NCBI GenBank assembly: GCA_002168015.1
Contig: NHCX01000038.1
Coordinates: 4,093-9,219, forward strand
Direction: 5' to 3'
Source of the DNA: Verrucomicrobia bacterium TMED44
GTDB taxonomy: Bacteria; Verrucomicrobiota; Verrucomicrobiia; Opitutales; Seribacteraceae
DNA: 5,127 bases
Part shown: piece by piece, positions 1 to 5,127 of the stretch
Layout: every line of letters begins with the position of its first letter
Numbering within the stretch: position 1 is the stretch's first letter
The notes under the pieces: generated by a model
Seen by the model: only the letters and a program-made list of their open reading frames with translations
Told to the model about the DNA's origin: nothing
Databases searched by the model: none
Program-made: the position numbers and the translations under genes

Positions 1-46
1 GTGCAGTAACCCCGTAAATGTTTAATAATGAATTTAAGGTTTATGT

Positions 47-1024
47 TTAAGGTATCAAGATGGATGAACCGAAGGTTTTACCTGCTTCCAGATCAACATG
101 AGCTCTTACCACATCTGATAATTCAAAGCGTTGTCCTATTTTTGTTTTTACAGATCCATTGGCAATCATTTTAAACAAGCGAGCTGCAGATAATTCTAAA
201 TCATCTCGAGCAGCACAATAATTAGCCAAAGTCGGTCGAGTAAAATAAAGCGAACCTTTATGTTGAAGCATAGCCGCATCAACAGGAGGCACAGAACCAG
301 AAGTGGTTCCAAAAGATATAAAATATCCACGAGGAGATAAGCACTCTAAAGATTGTTTAAACGTGTCTTTGCCAATAGAATCATAAACTACTGGCACCCC
401 AACGCCTCCAGTCAATTCTTTAACCCGTGTCACAACATTTTCGTTTTTACGATCAATTACTTCTGCATAACCATGTTCTTTTGCAAGAGCGCATTTTTCT
501 GGTCCTCCTGCAACACCAATCATTCTAGCACCAATTGCTTTACCCCATTGCCCGGCAATTAGGCCAACTCCACCTGCAGCCGCATGAAATAAGACAGTTT
601 GTCCAGTTTCAACCTTGTAAGCTCGCTCTAGCAAATACTCAGCAGTTGTCCCCTTCAAAAAAATTGCTGCAGCTTGCTCATCTTCAATGCCATTAGGAAT
701 ACGAATAACTCTAGAGGCCAATACATTTCGTACATTTGCATATGATCCTGGAGGGCCACCTGAATAAACAACCCTGTCTCCTTGAGTCAAATTATCAACT
801 CCAGCCCCAACAGCTTCAATAATACCGCTGGCTTCTAGGCCTATACCACTAGGTAAATCCATTGGGTAATAGCCTGATCGTTGATATATATCCATATAGT
901 TTATGCCAATAACAGATTGACGAATGAGTACTTCACCCTCTTTTGGACCAGCAATATCTACTTCTGATAATTTCATTACTGAAGGTGGACCTTGGTTTTT
1001 AATAGTAACAGAATTTGATTTCAT
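47..1024 (-). CDS. qor: NADPH:quinone oxidoreductase, zinc-independent MDR family (QOR/zeta-crystallin type)
   Basis: A complete 325-residue cytosolic protein, close to the roughly 327 residues of E. coli Qor. It is expected to reduce quinones or other activated carbonyl/enone compounds with NADPH. The GroES-like N-terminal domain has GINYMDIYQRSGYYP (about 40-54) and a PSGIGLEASGIIEAVGAG block (58-75). The Rossmann domain carries HAAAGGVGLIAGQWGK (147-162), which fits the PROSITE quinone oxidoreductase/zeta-crystallin signature: G141, Q142, L145, AAGG, Q159, K162. VVYDSIG (212-218) and GSLYFTRP (257-264) also match Qor as I remember it, and the protein ends in SSILIP as E. coli Qor ends in SSLLIP. 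The zinc-binding residues of alcohol dehydrogenases are absent. K177 aligns with the NADPH-contacting lysine of E. coli Qor, but the following tyrosine position is R192. The ATG start has an AGAGAG ribosome site seven bases upstream. It is divergent from the TRAP operon. The family is firm; the physiological substrate is unknown. Confidence 0.95.
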   Translation of the reverse strand: MKSNSVTIKNQGPPSVMKLSEVDIAGPKEGEVLIRQSVIGINYMDIYQRSGYYPMDLPSGIGLEASGIIEAVGAGVDNLTQGDRVVYSGGPPGSYANVRNVLASRVIRIPNGIEDEQAAAIFLKGTTAEYLLERAYKVETGQTVLFHAAAGGVGLIAGQWGKAIGARMIGVAGGPEKCALAKEHGYAEVIDRKNENVVTRVKELTGGVGVPVVYDSIGKDTFKQSLECLSPRGYFISFGTTSGSVPPVDAAMLQHKGSLYFTRPTLANYCAARDDLELSAARLFKMIANGSVKTKIGQRFELSDVVRAHVDLEAGKTFGSSILIP

Positions 1025-1058
1025 ACTCTTGCTCTCTATGAAGGTTTAATTATCGAAC

Positions 1059-1088
1059 AATATAGCAGGATAAGATTAAGTAATTCAA
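1059..1088 (-). promoter_or_regulatory. Candidate sigma-70 promoter of the quinone oxidoreductase gene
   Basis: Reading the minus strand, TTGAAT (plus positions 1083-1088) matches four of six -35 bases. TATATT (1059-1064) matches five of six -10 bases. The spacer is 18 bp. Transcription would start near 1052, giving a leader of about 28 bases before the ATG at 1024. This is the best-formed promoter in the divergent region, but it is consensus matching by eye in AT-rich DNA. Confidence 0.4.
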
Positions 1089-1092
1089 GATA

Positions 1093-1110
1093 CATGTCAT
1101 ATAAAACATG
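1093..1110. promoter_or_regulatory. Inverted repeat CATGT-N8-ACATG, possible operator
   Basis: The arms CATGT (1093-1097) and ACATG (1106-1110) are perfect inverted repeats around an 8-bp AT-rich centre, so the half-site centres are about 13 bp apart. The repeat lies immediately upstream of the candidate -35 box of the quinone oxidoreductase gene, a position typical for an activator, and it could equally serve the divergent TRAP operon. No regulator gene is present in the window to pair with it, and five-base arms can arise by chance. Confidence 0.25.
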
Positions 1111-1182
1111 AAAGTTGATTAACTATAGAGTATTTAAATTGATGGTTTGGGCTTTAAAGTTAGTTAATATGTTAAAAACAAT

Positions 1183-1210
1183 TTGCTTAATTAAAAAAGA
1201 AGCTTACGAT
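1183..1210 (+). promoter_or_regulatory. dctP: Weak candidate promoter of the TRAP operon
   Basis: TTGCTT (1183-1188) and TACGAT (1205-1210) are separated by 16 bp and match three and four of six consensus bases. A better -10-like hexamer, TATACT (1219-1224, five of six), lacks a convincing -35 at the right distance. The operon promoter must lie between 1025 and 1259 unless transcription enters from elsewhere, but the AT-rich sequence does not single out one site. Confidence 0.22.
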
Positions 1211-1247
1211 TTTAATTATATACTTATAAAATCAAACTAAATGAATT

Positions 1248-1253
1248 GGGGGA
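1248..1253 (+). promoter_or_regulatory. dctP: Ribosome binding site of dctP
   Basis: GGGGGA lies six bases upstream of the ATG at 1260. It fixes this start and argues against the out-of-frame ATG at 1241. It is the strongest purine run before any of the three TRAP genes and is paired with their only ATG start. Confidence 0.7.
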
Positions 1254-1259
1254 TTTATT

Positions 1260-2348
1260 ATGTTAAGACTAAAGACTTTGAAATCCACAGCCATTGTTGC
1301 TGGATTAATTATAGCTGGAACTTTTGGTTTTGTATCCAGTTCTTCGGCTAAAGAAATTACCATCCGAATTGCGTCTGGCCATCCACCTACAGTGGTTTAT
1401 GCAGGCTTGATGAAAAATTTTTTTCAACCCGAAGTTGTTAAAGCTGTAAAAGCAAAAACAGGTCATACAGTAAAATTTATAGAAGGTTACAGTGGATCTA
1501 TTGTTAAAGTATTTGATACGTTTGAAGGTGTTCAAAATGGTGTAGTTGATATTGGTGGATTCTGCTTTTGTTTTGAAGCATCTAAGTTACCAATGCATGC
1601 ATTTCAAATTATGTTACCCTTTGGCACTATGGACCCTGTTCAAAGCGTAGCAATTGCAAATTCAGTTTATAAACAGTTTCCAAGTCTTGAAAAAAGATTC
1701 CACAAATATAATCAAAAATTACTCGCTCGGGTAGGGGATGGTGGATATAACCTAGGAACTAATTTTCCATGGAAAGATCTTTCTGAACTTAAGGGACGTA
1801 AAATTCTTGGAGCAGGTCTTAACTTAAACTGGATGAAACAGGCAGGTATTGGTATAATTCCTGTAACTGATGGATTACCTGGTTGGTATGAAAAAATTAA
1901 GACCGGACTTGCTGAAGGCGGCATTATGTTCCCAAGCGCATGGGGTAAAACTTTTGGTCTTTGGGAAGTAGGTGAATATTATACCGAAATAGGTTTTGGC
2001 TCTATCACATGGCATGCTTTAACAGTTAACAAAAGATTCTGGGAAAAGTTACCTCCTGAGGTTCGTCCGGTAATAGAAGAAGTTGCAGCACGGTTCGAGC
2101 TTAAAACTGGTTCTGCAAACAAAGTAGGTTATGAAAAAGATATGGCTTGGTTGCGCGCTAACATTAATGTTAATGACTTACCTGAATCTGTTAGACTTAA
2201 ATGGGCTCAGGGTCTTAAAGATTGGCCGCAACAGCATGCTAATGCACTTGAAAAAAAAGGCTTTCCAGCTAAAGCTATTCTTAATGCCACTTTAGATGCT
2301 GCTGAAAAAGTTGGCTACAAATGGCCCGTTCGTTACGTAGTTAAATAA
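1260..2348 (+). CDS. dctP: TRAP transporter periplasmic solute-binding protein, DctP family
   Basis: A 362-residue exported binding protein that captures the solute in the periplasm and delivers it to DctQM. Residues 1-30 form a Sec signal peptide: basic MLRLKTLK, a hydrophobic core at 11-25, and a likely cut after SSSA30 before KEITIRIASG. DctP features follow: IRIASGHPP (35-43), EGVQNGVVDIGG (89-100), a PFGTMDP segment (120-126), DLSELKGRKI (173-182), GLAEGGIMFP (216-225) and NKRFWEKLPPEVRPVIEEVA (257-276). The two genes downstream confirm the assignment. In most DctP proteins the block after LKG reads K-I/L-R-V and its arginine clamps the substrate carboxylate. Here the position is L183 (GRKILGAG), so the ligand or its anchoring may differ. 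A CFCFE motif places two cysteines at C102 and C104. The gene symbol denotes the family role, not dicarboxylate specificity; the substrate is unknown. TAXI-type binding proteins are a less likely alternative. Confidence 0.93.
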   Translation: MLRLKTLKSTAIVAGLIIAGTFGFVSSSSAKEITIRIASGHPPTVVYAGLMKNFFQPEVVKAVKAKTGHTVKFIEGYSGSIVKVFDTFEGVQNGVVDIGGFCFCFEASKLPMHAFQIMLPFGTMDPVQSVAIANSVYKQFPSLEKRFHKYNQKLLARVGDGGYNLGTNFPWKDLSELKGRKILGAGLNLNWMKQAGIGIIPVTDGLPGWYEKIKTGLAEGGIMFPSAWGKTFGLWEVGEYYTEIGFGSITWHALTVNKRFWEKLPPEVRPVIEEVAARFELKTGSANKVGYEKDMAWLRANINVNDLPESVRLKWAQGLKDWPQQHANALEKKGFPAKAILNATLDAAEKVGYKWPVRYVVK

Positions 2349-2349
2349 T

Positions 2350-2381
2350 ATTGAGCAAGTTGTATCCTTCAACCACTCAAT
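2350..2381 (+). promoter_or_regulatory. Stem-loop directly after the dctP stop codon
   Basis: ATTGAG (2350-2355) pairs with CTCAAT (2376-2381), and inside it GTTG (2359-2362) pairs with CAAC (2370-2373) around a seven-base loop, with a small 3/2 internal loop between the two stems. It begins two bases after the dctP stop codon. An overlapping alternative, CAATT/AATTG (2378-2391), would exclude it. There is no T-run after it, so it is more likely a 3'-end stabiliser or processing structure than an intrinsic terminator. Confidence 0.45.
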
Positions 2382-2394
2382 TCATAAATTGGAT

Positions 2395-2430
2395 GTCAAC
2401 TGAAAAGGGTTAGAAACCTTCTCGGTTGAC
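2395..2430 (+). promoter_or_regulatory. Long imperfect stem-loop between dctP and dctQ
   Basis: The arms 2395-2408 (GTCAACTGAAAAGG) and 2417-2430 (CCTTCTCGGTTGAC) pair over 14 positions with one G-U wobble and one A-C mismatch. The stem can extend by two A-T pairs past a bulged G, leaving a three-base AGA loop. AATTTAG follows instead of a T-tract, so this is not a classical Rho-independent terminator. The likely role is to protect the upstream dctP message from 3' decay, or to lower read-through into dctQM. In many transport operons such structures let the binding protein accumulate above the permease. Confidence 0.6.
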
Positions 2431-2467
2431 AATTTAGTTAGCTCTTATTTATCTGTTCAATTAAACT

Positions 2468-2484
2468 GAGGGAGATTTGATTTG
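2468..2484 (+). promoter_or_regulatory. dctQ: Ribosome binding site and TTG start of dctQ
   Basis: GAGGGAGA (2468-2475) is a strong Shine-Dalgarno sequence whose GGAG core ends seven bases before TTG at 2482. This decides for the TTG start over the in-frame ATG at 2509, which has only a weak purine run (AAGTGAC) before it and would remove nine residues ahead of the first membrane helix. Confidence 0.65.
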
Positions 2485-2982
2485 TCGCTCATTAAAATAA
2501 GTGACAGTATGTCCAAATTTATGATGGTAGTCGCGGCAATTTGGGCTTTTGGATTAGCTTTTCTTATTCTAGCTAATATAATAGGTCGTTCTGTTTTTGA
2601 CTCACCTGTTTATGGAACTGCAGAAATTGTTGCCACTTCAATTGTAATTATTGTTTTCTTACAAGTTGGTTATGCAATCCGAAGCCAATCTATGTTACGA
2701 GCAGATTTTCTAATAATTCATTTGCCGTACTCAATCCAGCGTATTTTCTTGGCCATTGGTTATTTGCTTGGTGCTATATTCTTTTTAATGATTATTACTG
2801 GGGGTTGGGAAGAAAGTGTTCTTTCATATATTGAAGGTGAATTTGAGGGTGAAGGAGCGTTACGCGTCCCTTCATGGCCAGCAAGGTGGATGGTCATGAT
2901 TGGAAGTGGATTAGCTTTAATTAATTATCTTGTTTTAGCTTATATTGACGTTTTTAAGCCTAAATCTTCTGGTTCCTTATGA
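2482..2982 (+). CDS. dctQ: TRAP transporter small membrane subunit, DctQ family
   Basis: A 166-residue inner-membrane protein of normal DctQ length, with four predicted helices at about 12-34, 48-66, 85-107 and 134-154. It forms the membrane complex with DctM and helps receive solute from DctP. Visible family features are the NIIGRSVFDSPVYGTAEIV block (32-50: conserved N and R, then a glutamate in the second helix), the RSQSMLRADFLI loop (67-78, matching the usual small basic-Asp segment) and RVPSWPARW (128-136) before the last helix, which matches the common I/V-P-x-W-P pattern. The acidic loop EGEFEGEG (118-125) between helices 3 and 4 is richer in glutamate than I would expect. It starts with TTG, 133 bp after dctP, and is followed 42 bp later by dctM. 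DctQ proteins diverge strongly, so the family call leans on both motifs and position. Confidence 0.92.
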   Translation: MSLIKISDSMSKFMMVVAAIWAFGLAFLILANIIGRSVFDSPVYGTAEIVATSIVIIVFLQVGYAIRSQSMLRADFLIIHLPYSIQRIFLAIGYLLGAIFFLMIITGGWEESVLSYIEGEFEGEGALRVPSWPARWMVMIGSGLALINYLVLAYIDVFKPKSSGSL

Positions 2983-3012
2983 AAAACCTAACTTCAACAA
3001 CTATTAACGTAC

Positions 3013-3027
3013 AGGATCAGTATCGTG
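3013..3027 (+). promoter_or_regulatory. dctM: Ribosome binding site and GTG start of dctM
   Basis: AGGA (3013-3016) lies eight bases upstream of GTG at 3025. The encoded start, MFEVNIAVMLVLCLIVLI, gives the short N-terminus and immediate first helix typical of DctM proteins, which supports this start. The Shine-Dalgarno match is shorter than those of dctP and dctQ, and the 42-bp gap from dctQ gives no translational overlap. Confidence 0.55.
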
Positions 3028-4389
3028 TTTGAAGTTAATATTGCTGTCATGCTTGTCCTTTGTCTTATCGTTTTAATTGCGATGGGTGTTCATATTGCCA
3101 TCTCTTTAGGAATGACAAGTGCACTAGGAATTTTTTTTACAACCGGCGCAGACAGCTATGCGTTTGAAACAGTTCAGCGGATGTTGGCTGCAACTGCATA
3201 TGAAGCTATAAGATCATATATATTTGCGGTCATTCCATTATTTATGTTGATGGGTGAATTTATTGGTAGATCAGGCGTTGTGACGGATGTATACCGTGGC
3301 ATTAATAAACTATTATACAAAATACCAGGGCGTCTGGCTCTAGCAACAATTATAGGGAATGCATTATTTTCATTTGTAACTGGCGTTAGCATTGCTTCAG
3401 CAGCTGCATTTTCACGCATAGCATATCCGGAGATGAAACGCTTTGGTTATCATAAAGGTTTTGCTCTTGGATCTATTGCTGGGTCTAGTTGTTTAGGAAT
3501 GCTCATTCCACCAAGTGTATTGATGATTGTTTGGGGTATTTTGACAGAGCAATCAATTGGCAGAATTTTTGCTGCTGGGGTTTTACCTGGTGCTTTATTA
3601 ATGTCTTTATTTCTTATCTATGTTTTGGTCATGGCACTTTTGAAGCCTAAGGCTGTTGGAGAAGGAATCGATTCAGTTTCTAAAATTGAAAAACAATTAA
3701 TTAAAGATAAAAAAAATGAAGTTTCCATTCCACAATTCTTTATTAGTCTAGGTGGTATACTTTTTGTTATTTTAGCTGTTCTTGGTGGGATTTTAAGTGG
3801 TTTTTTTACACCAACCGAAGGAGCTGGTGCTGGTGCTATTATAGGATTGTCCTTAGGTATTATTAAAGGAATGAGATTTCGTGATATTATAGATGCTATT
3901 TTATCGGTTGGTAGAACATCAGCGCCAATTCTTTTGTTACTTGTTACAGCAGCCCTTTATTCACGAACACTAGCTATGACCGGTATGGCAAACGCAATAG
4001 AGGGATTATTTCTAGATTCTGGGATGGAACCGTGGATGATCATTGGCGTTATGGTCTTAATTTGGTTTTTGTTAGGCATGATTATCGATTCAATTTCAAT
4101 AATGCTTTTAACGGCAGCTATTTTTGCTCCTATTGCAATGAAAATTGGGTATGACCCAATTGCTTTTGCTATTATTGGCATTATTGCTATTGAAGCTGGA
4201 TTACTCACCCCACCATTTGGTTTACTTGTTTATACAGTAAAAGCTGCAATTCATGGAGAGGGTGATAATGTACAAGTTATGTCAATTTTTAAAAGCTCTA
4301 CTCCTTATTGGATGATCATGCTTATTTGTATGGTAGCTATTATTATTTTCCCAGAAATCGCAACATTTCTTCCAAATGCATTATTTTAA
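3025..4389 (+). CDS. dctM: TRAP transporter large permease, DctM family
   Basis: A 454-residue polytopic inner-membrane protein, slightly above the usual 425-450, that forms the ion-coupled transport path with DctQ. It shows the expected hallmarks in order: PLFMLMGEFIGRSG (71-84), SSCLGMLIPPSVLMIVWG (154-171), GFFTPTEGAGAGAI (259-272), GMIIDSISIMLLTAAIFAPI (351-370) and EAGLLTPPFGLLVYTVKA (390-407). The two Gly/Pro-rich re-entrant hairpin regions, around 154-164 and 388-399, correspond to the elevator-type transport domain of the ion transporter superfamily. A charged cytoplasmic linker at about 207-235, rich in lysine and glutamate (KPKAVGEGID then KQLIKDKKNEVS), joins the two repeat halves. 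It probably accounts for the modest extra length. It is last in the operon, with 33 bp to the end of the convergent dehydrogenase gene. Whether sodium or protons drive transport cannot be read from the sequence; sodium is usual in marine relatives. Confidence 0.97.
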   Translation: MFEVNIAVMLVLCLIVLIAMGVHIAISLGMTSALGIFFTTGADSYAFETVQRMLAATAYEAIRSYIFAVIPLFMLMGEFIGRSGVVTDVYRGINKLLYKIPGRLALATIIGNALFSFVTGVSIASAAAFSRIAYPEMKRFGYHKGFALGSIAGSSCLGMLIPPSVLMIVWGILTEQSIGRIFAAGVLPGALLMSLFLIYVLVMALLKPKAVGEGIDSVSKIEKQLIKDKKNEVSIPQFFISLGGILFVILAVLGGILSGFFTPTEGAGAGAIIGLSLGIIKGMRFRDIIDAILSVGRTSAPILLLLVTAALYSRTLAMTGMANAIEGLFLDSGMEPWMIIGVMVLIWFLLGMIIDSISIMLLTAAIFAPIAMKIGYDPIAFAIIGIIAIEAGLLTPPFGLLVYTVKAAIHGEGDNVQVMSIFKSSTPYWMIMLICMVAIIIFPEIATFLPNALF

Positions 4390-4393
4390 ACAC

Positions 4394-4415
4394 AATAATT
4401 TAAGGTAACATTATT
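4394..4415. terminator. Possible weak bidirectional terminator between convergent genes
   Basis: AATAAT (4394-4399) and ATTATT (4410-4415) form a six-pair A-T stem. It can be extended by TTA (4400-4402) pairing with TAA (4406-4408) across an AGG loop, with a bulged C. It is the only hairpin in the 33-bp gap between dctM and the dehydrogenase gene. The lack of G-C pairs and of a clean T-run makes it thermodynamically weak, so Rho-dependent termination is at least as likely. Confidence 0.22.
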
Positions 4416-4422
4416 AAATTTA

Positions 4423-5127
4423 TTAACTCCAAGGTTTAATAACTATTTTAATAGCATTATCAATTCTTTCTCTTGCATACTTTAGTGCCTTAGGTAATTC
4501 ATCTAGATTAAAAGTATGAGTATGGACTAAACTTGCATCAAATCTTTTCTGTTTCATGAACTCTATTGCTCTATGAGTTGCACTTTTACCTTCACCCCTA
4601 ATACCATACATATAAATATTATTTATAACCATGTGAGGTATATTGATACTGATTGGCTTGTGAGGGAATGCTGCTAAACATATTTTACCACCCCTATTTG
4701 TCATCATTATTGCGTCATTGAGTGCCTGCTCAGTGCCAGCACATTCTACTACGTAATCAGTACCTTTTGTGCCGACAATATCTTTAACTGCTTGAATAAC
4801 ATTAGCTTCATTTTTAACGTTTAAAGTATGGTCAGCACCAAGTTTTTTACCAATTTCTAAGCGGCTATCTCTTGTGCCAATAAGTATTACTGGACCAGCT
4901 CCAAGTGCTTTTGCAACGGCAACCCCAAGCAAACCAATAGGTCCAGGGCCAATAACAACCACGCTTTCGCCAGCAATTAATCCTCCTAATTCTGTCAAGC
5001 CATACATGGTTGTTCCAGCTGTTACAACCAAAGTCGCCTCTTCATCTGACATATCATCTGGAACTTTTATTAATGTATTTATGTTATTGACTGCATATTG
5101 CTTAAAACCGCCATCTGTAGTAAATCC
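4423..5127 (-). CDS. Zinc-type MDR alcohol/polyol dehydrogenase (threonine dehydrogenase-like), 5' end outside the window
   Basis: The reading frame stays open to the right edge, so 234 C-terminal residues are visible of a protein normally about 340-350 long. The first visible residues, GFTTDGGFKQYAV, are the usual D-G-x-F/Y-x-x-Y segment that follows the structural-zinc lobe, which shows the gene continues past the edge; the methionine encoded at 5052 is internal. The Rossmann domain has GPGPIG (visible residues 60-65, GxGxxG), then VILIGTRDSRLEIGKKLGADHTLN (80-103). The G-T-R at 84-86, where NAD enzymes usually have an acidic residue, resembles the G-S-R of NADP-dependent bacterial alcohol dehydrogenases. 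DYVVECAG (124-131) and GGKICLAAFP (146-155) complete the nucleotide domain. The catalytic and structural zinc ligands would lie off-window, so zinc use is inferred from family resemblance. Likely reaction: oxidation of a secondary alcohol, polyol or amino alcohol. The exact substrate is unknown. It is convergent with dctM. Confidence 0.88.
   Translation of the reverse strand, partial: GFTTDGGFKQYAVNNINTLIKVPDDMSDEEATLVVTAGTTMYGLTELGGLIAGESVVVIGPGPIGLLGVAVAKALGAGPVILIGTRDSRLEIGKKLGADHTLNVKNEANVIQAVKDIVGTKGTDYVVECAGTEQALNDAIMMTNRGGKICLAAFPHKPISINIPHMVINNIYMYGIRGEGKSATHRAIEFMKQKRFDASLVHTHTFNLDELPKALKYARERIDNAIKIVIKPWS

Noticed and set aside
1..46. Possible terminator or regulatory element downstream of the quinone oxidoreductase gene
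   Set aside because: Only a chance repeat of ATGTTTA (18-24 and 43-49) is visible. There is no stable hairpin or T-run, and the sequence is too short to interpret.
353..562. Plus-strand reading frame of 69 codons inside the quinone oxidoreductase gene
   Set aside because: It lies wholly antisense to a well-conserved Qor coding sequence, has a low-complexity Cys/Phe/Asn-rich product and shows no family resemblance or ribosome site.
1305..1924. Two minus-strand reading frames (1305-1535 and 1712-1924) opposite dctP
   Set aside because: Both are antisense to the conserved DctP coding region, give no recognisable protein and are explained by codon composition of the real gene.
2395..2430. The dctP-dctQ stem-loop as a full Rho-independent terminator ending the transcript
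   Set aside because: No run of T follows the stem, and dctQ and dctM lie on the same strand just downstream with no convincing promoter of their own in 2431-2481, so complete termination would silence the permease.
2983..3024. A possible DctQ-DctM fusion interrupted by a frameshift in the 42-bp gap
   Set aside because: DctQ ends at its normal length with a charged tail, and DctM has its own ribosome site, GTG start and complete first helix, so these are two ordinary separate genes.
3174..4208. Two minus-strand reading frames (3174-3419 and 3957-4208) opposite dctM
   Set aside because: The products are Ile/Ala/Pro-rich antisense translations of membrane helices of DctM, a common artefact, with no independent coding signal.
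4423..5052. The dehydrogenase as a complete 209-residue protein starting at the methionine encoded at 5052
   Set aside because: The frame continues upstream through 25 more codons of conserved MDR sequence (GFTTDGGFKQYAV and onward) to the window edge without a stop. The gene is therefore cut by the window, not a short or degraded copy.

Overview
The window is an AT-rich stretch of bacterial chromosome holding five genes. It looks like a free-living, probably marine proteobacterium. That is inferred from the low G+C, the compact layout and the complete TRAP (tripartite ATP-independent periplasmic) transporter; no marker in the window fixes the taxon. No RNA genes, insertion sequences, CRISPR arrays, toxin-antitoxin pairs or phage genes are visible.

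Layout: a minus-strand zinc-independent quinone oxidoreductase (47-1024) is followed by a 235-bp divergent intergenic region (1025-1259) that should hold the promoters for both directions. A plus-strand TRAP operon comes next: solute-binding protein DctP (1260-2348), small membrane subunit DctQ (2482-2982) and large permease DctM (3025-4389). A 133-bp spacer between dctP and dctQ contains two stem-loop structures. After a short convergent gap (4390-4422) lies the C-terminal two thirds of a minus-strand zinc-type medium-chain alcohol/polyol dehydrogenase (4423-5127), which runs off the right edge.

How the genes may work together: DctP binds a solute in the periplasm and DctQM imports it using a sodium or proton gradient. 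The two flanking oxidoreductases belong to the same superfamily (medium-chain dehydrogenase/reductase, MDR) and may act on the imported compound or its products, but neither is co-transcribed with the transporter and the link rests on proximity only. The binding protein has leucine where the usual carboxylate-binding arginine of DctP proteins is expected, so a dicarboxylate substrate should not be assumed.

The transporter operon seems built for unequal expression. dctP has ATG and a strong ribosome binding site, dctQ starts with TTG, dctM with GTG, and the stem-loops separate dctP from the permease genes. I found no clearly new system; the best leads are the altered binding protein and the inter-gene structures.
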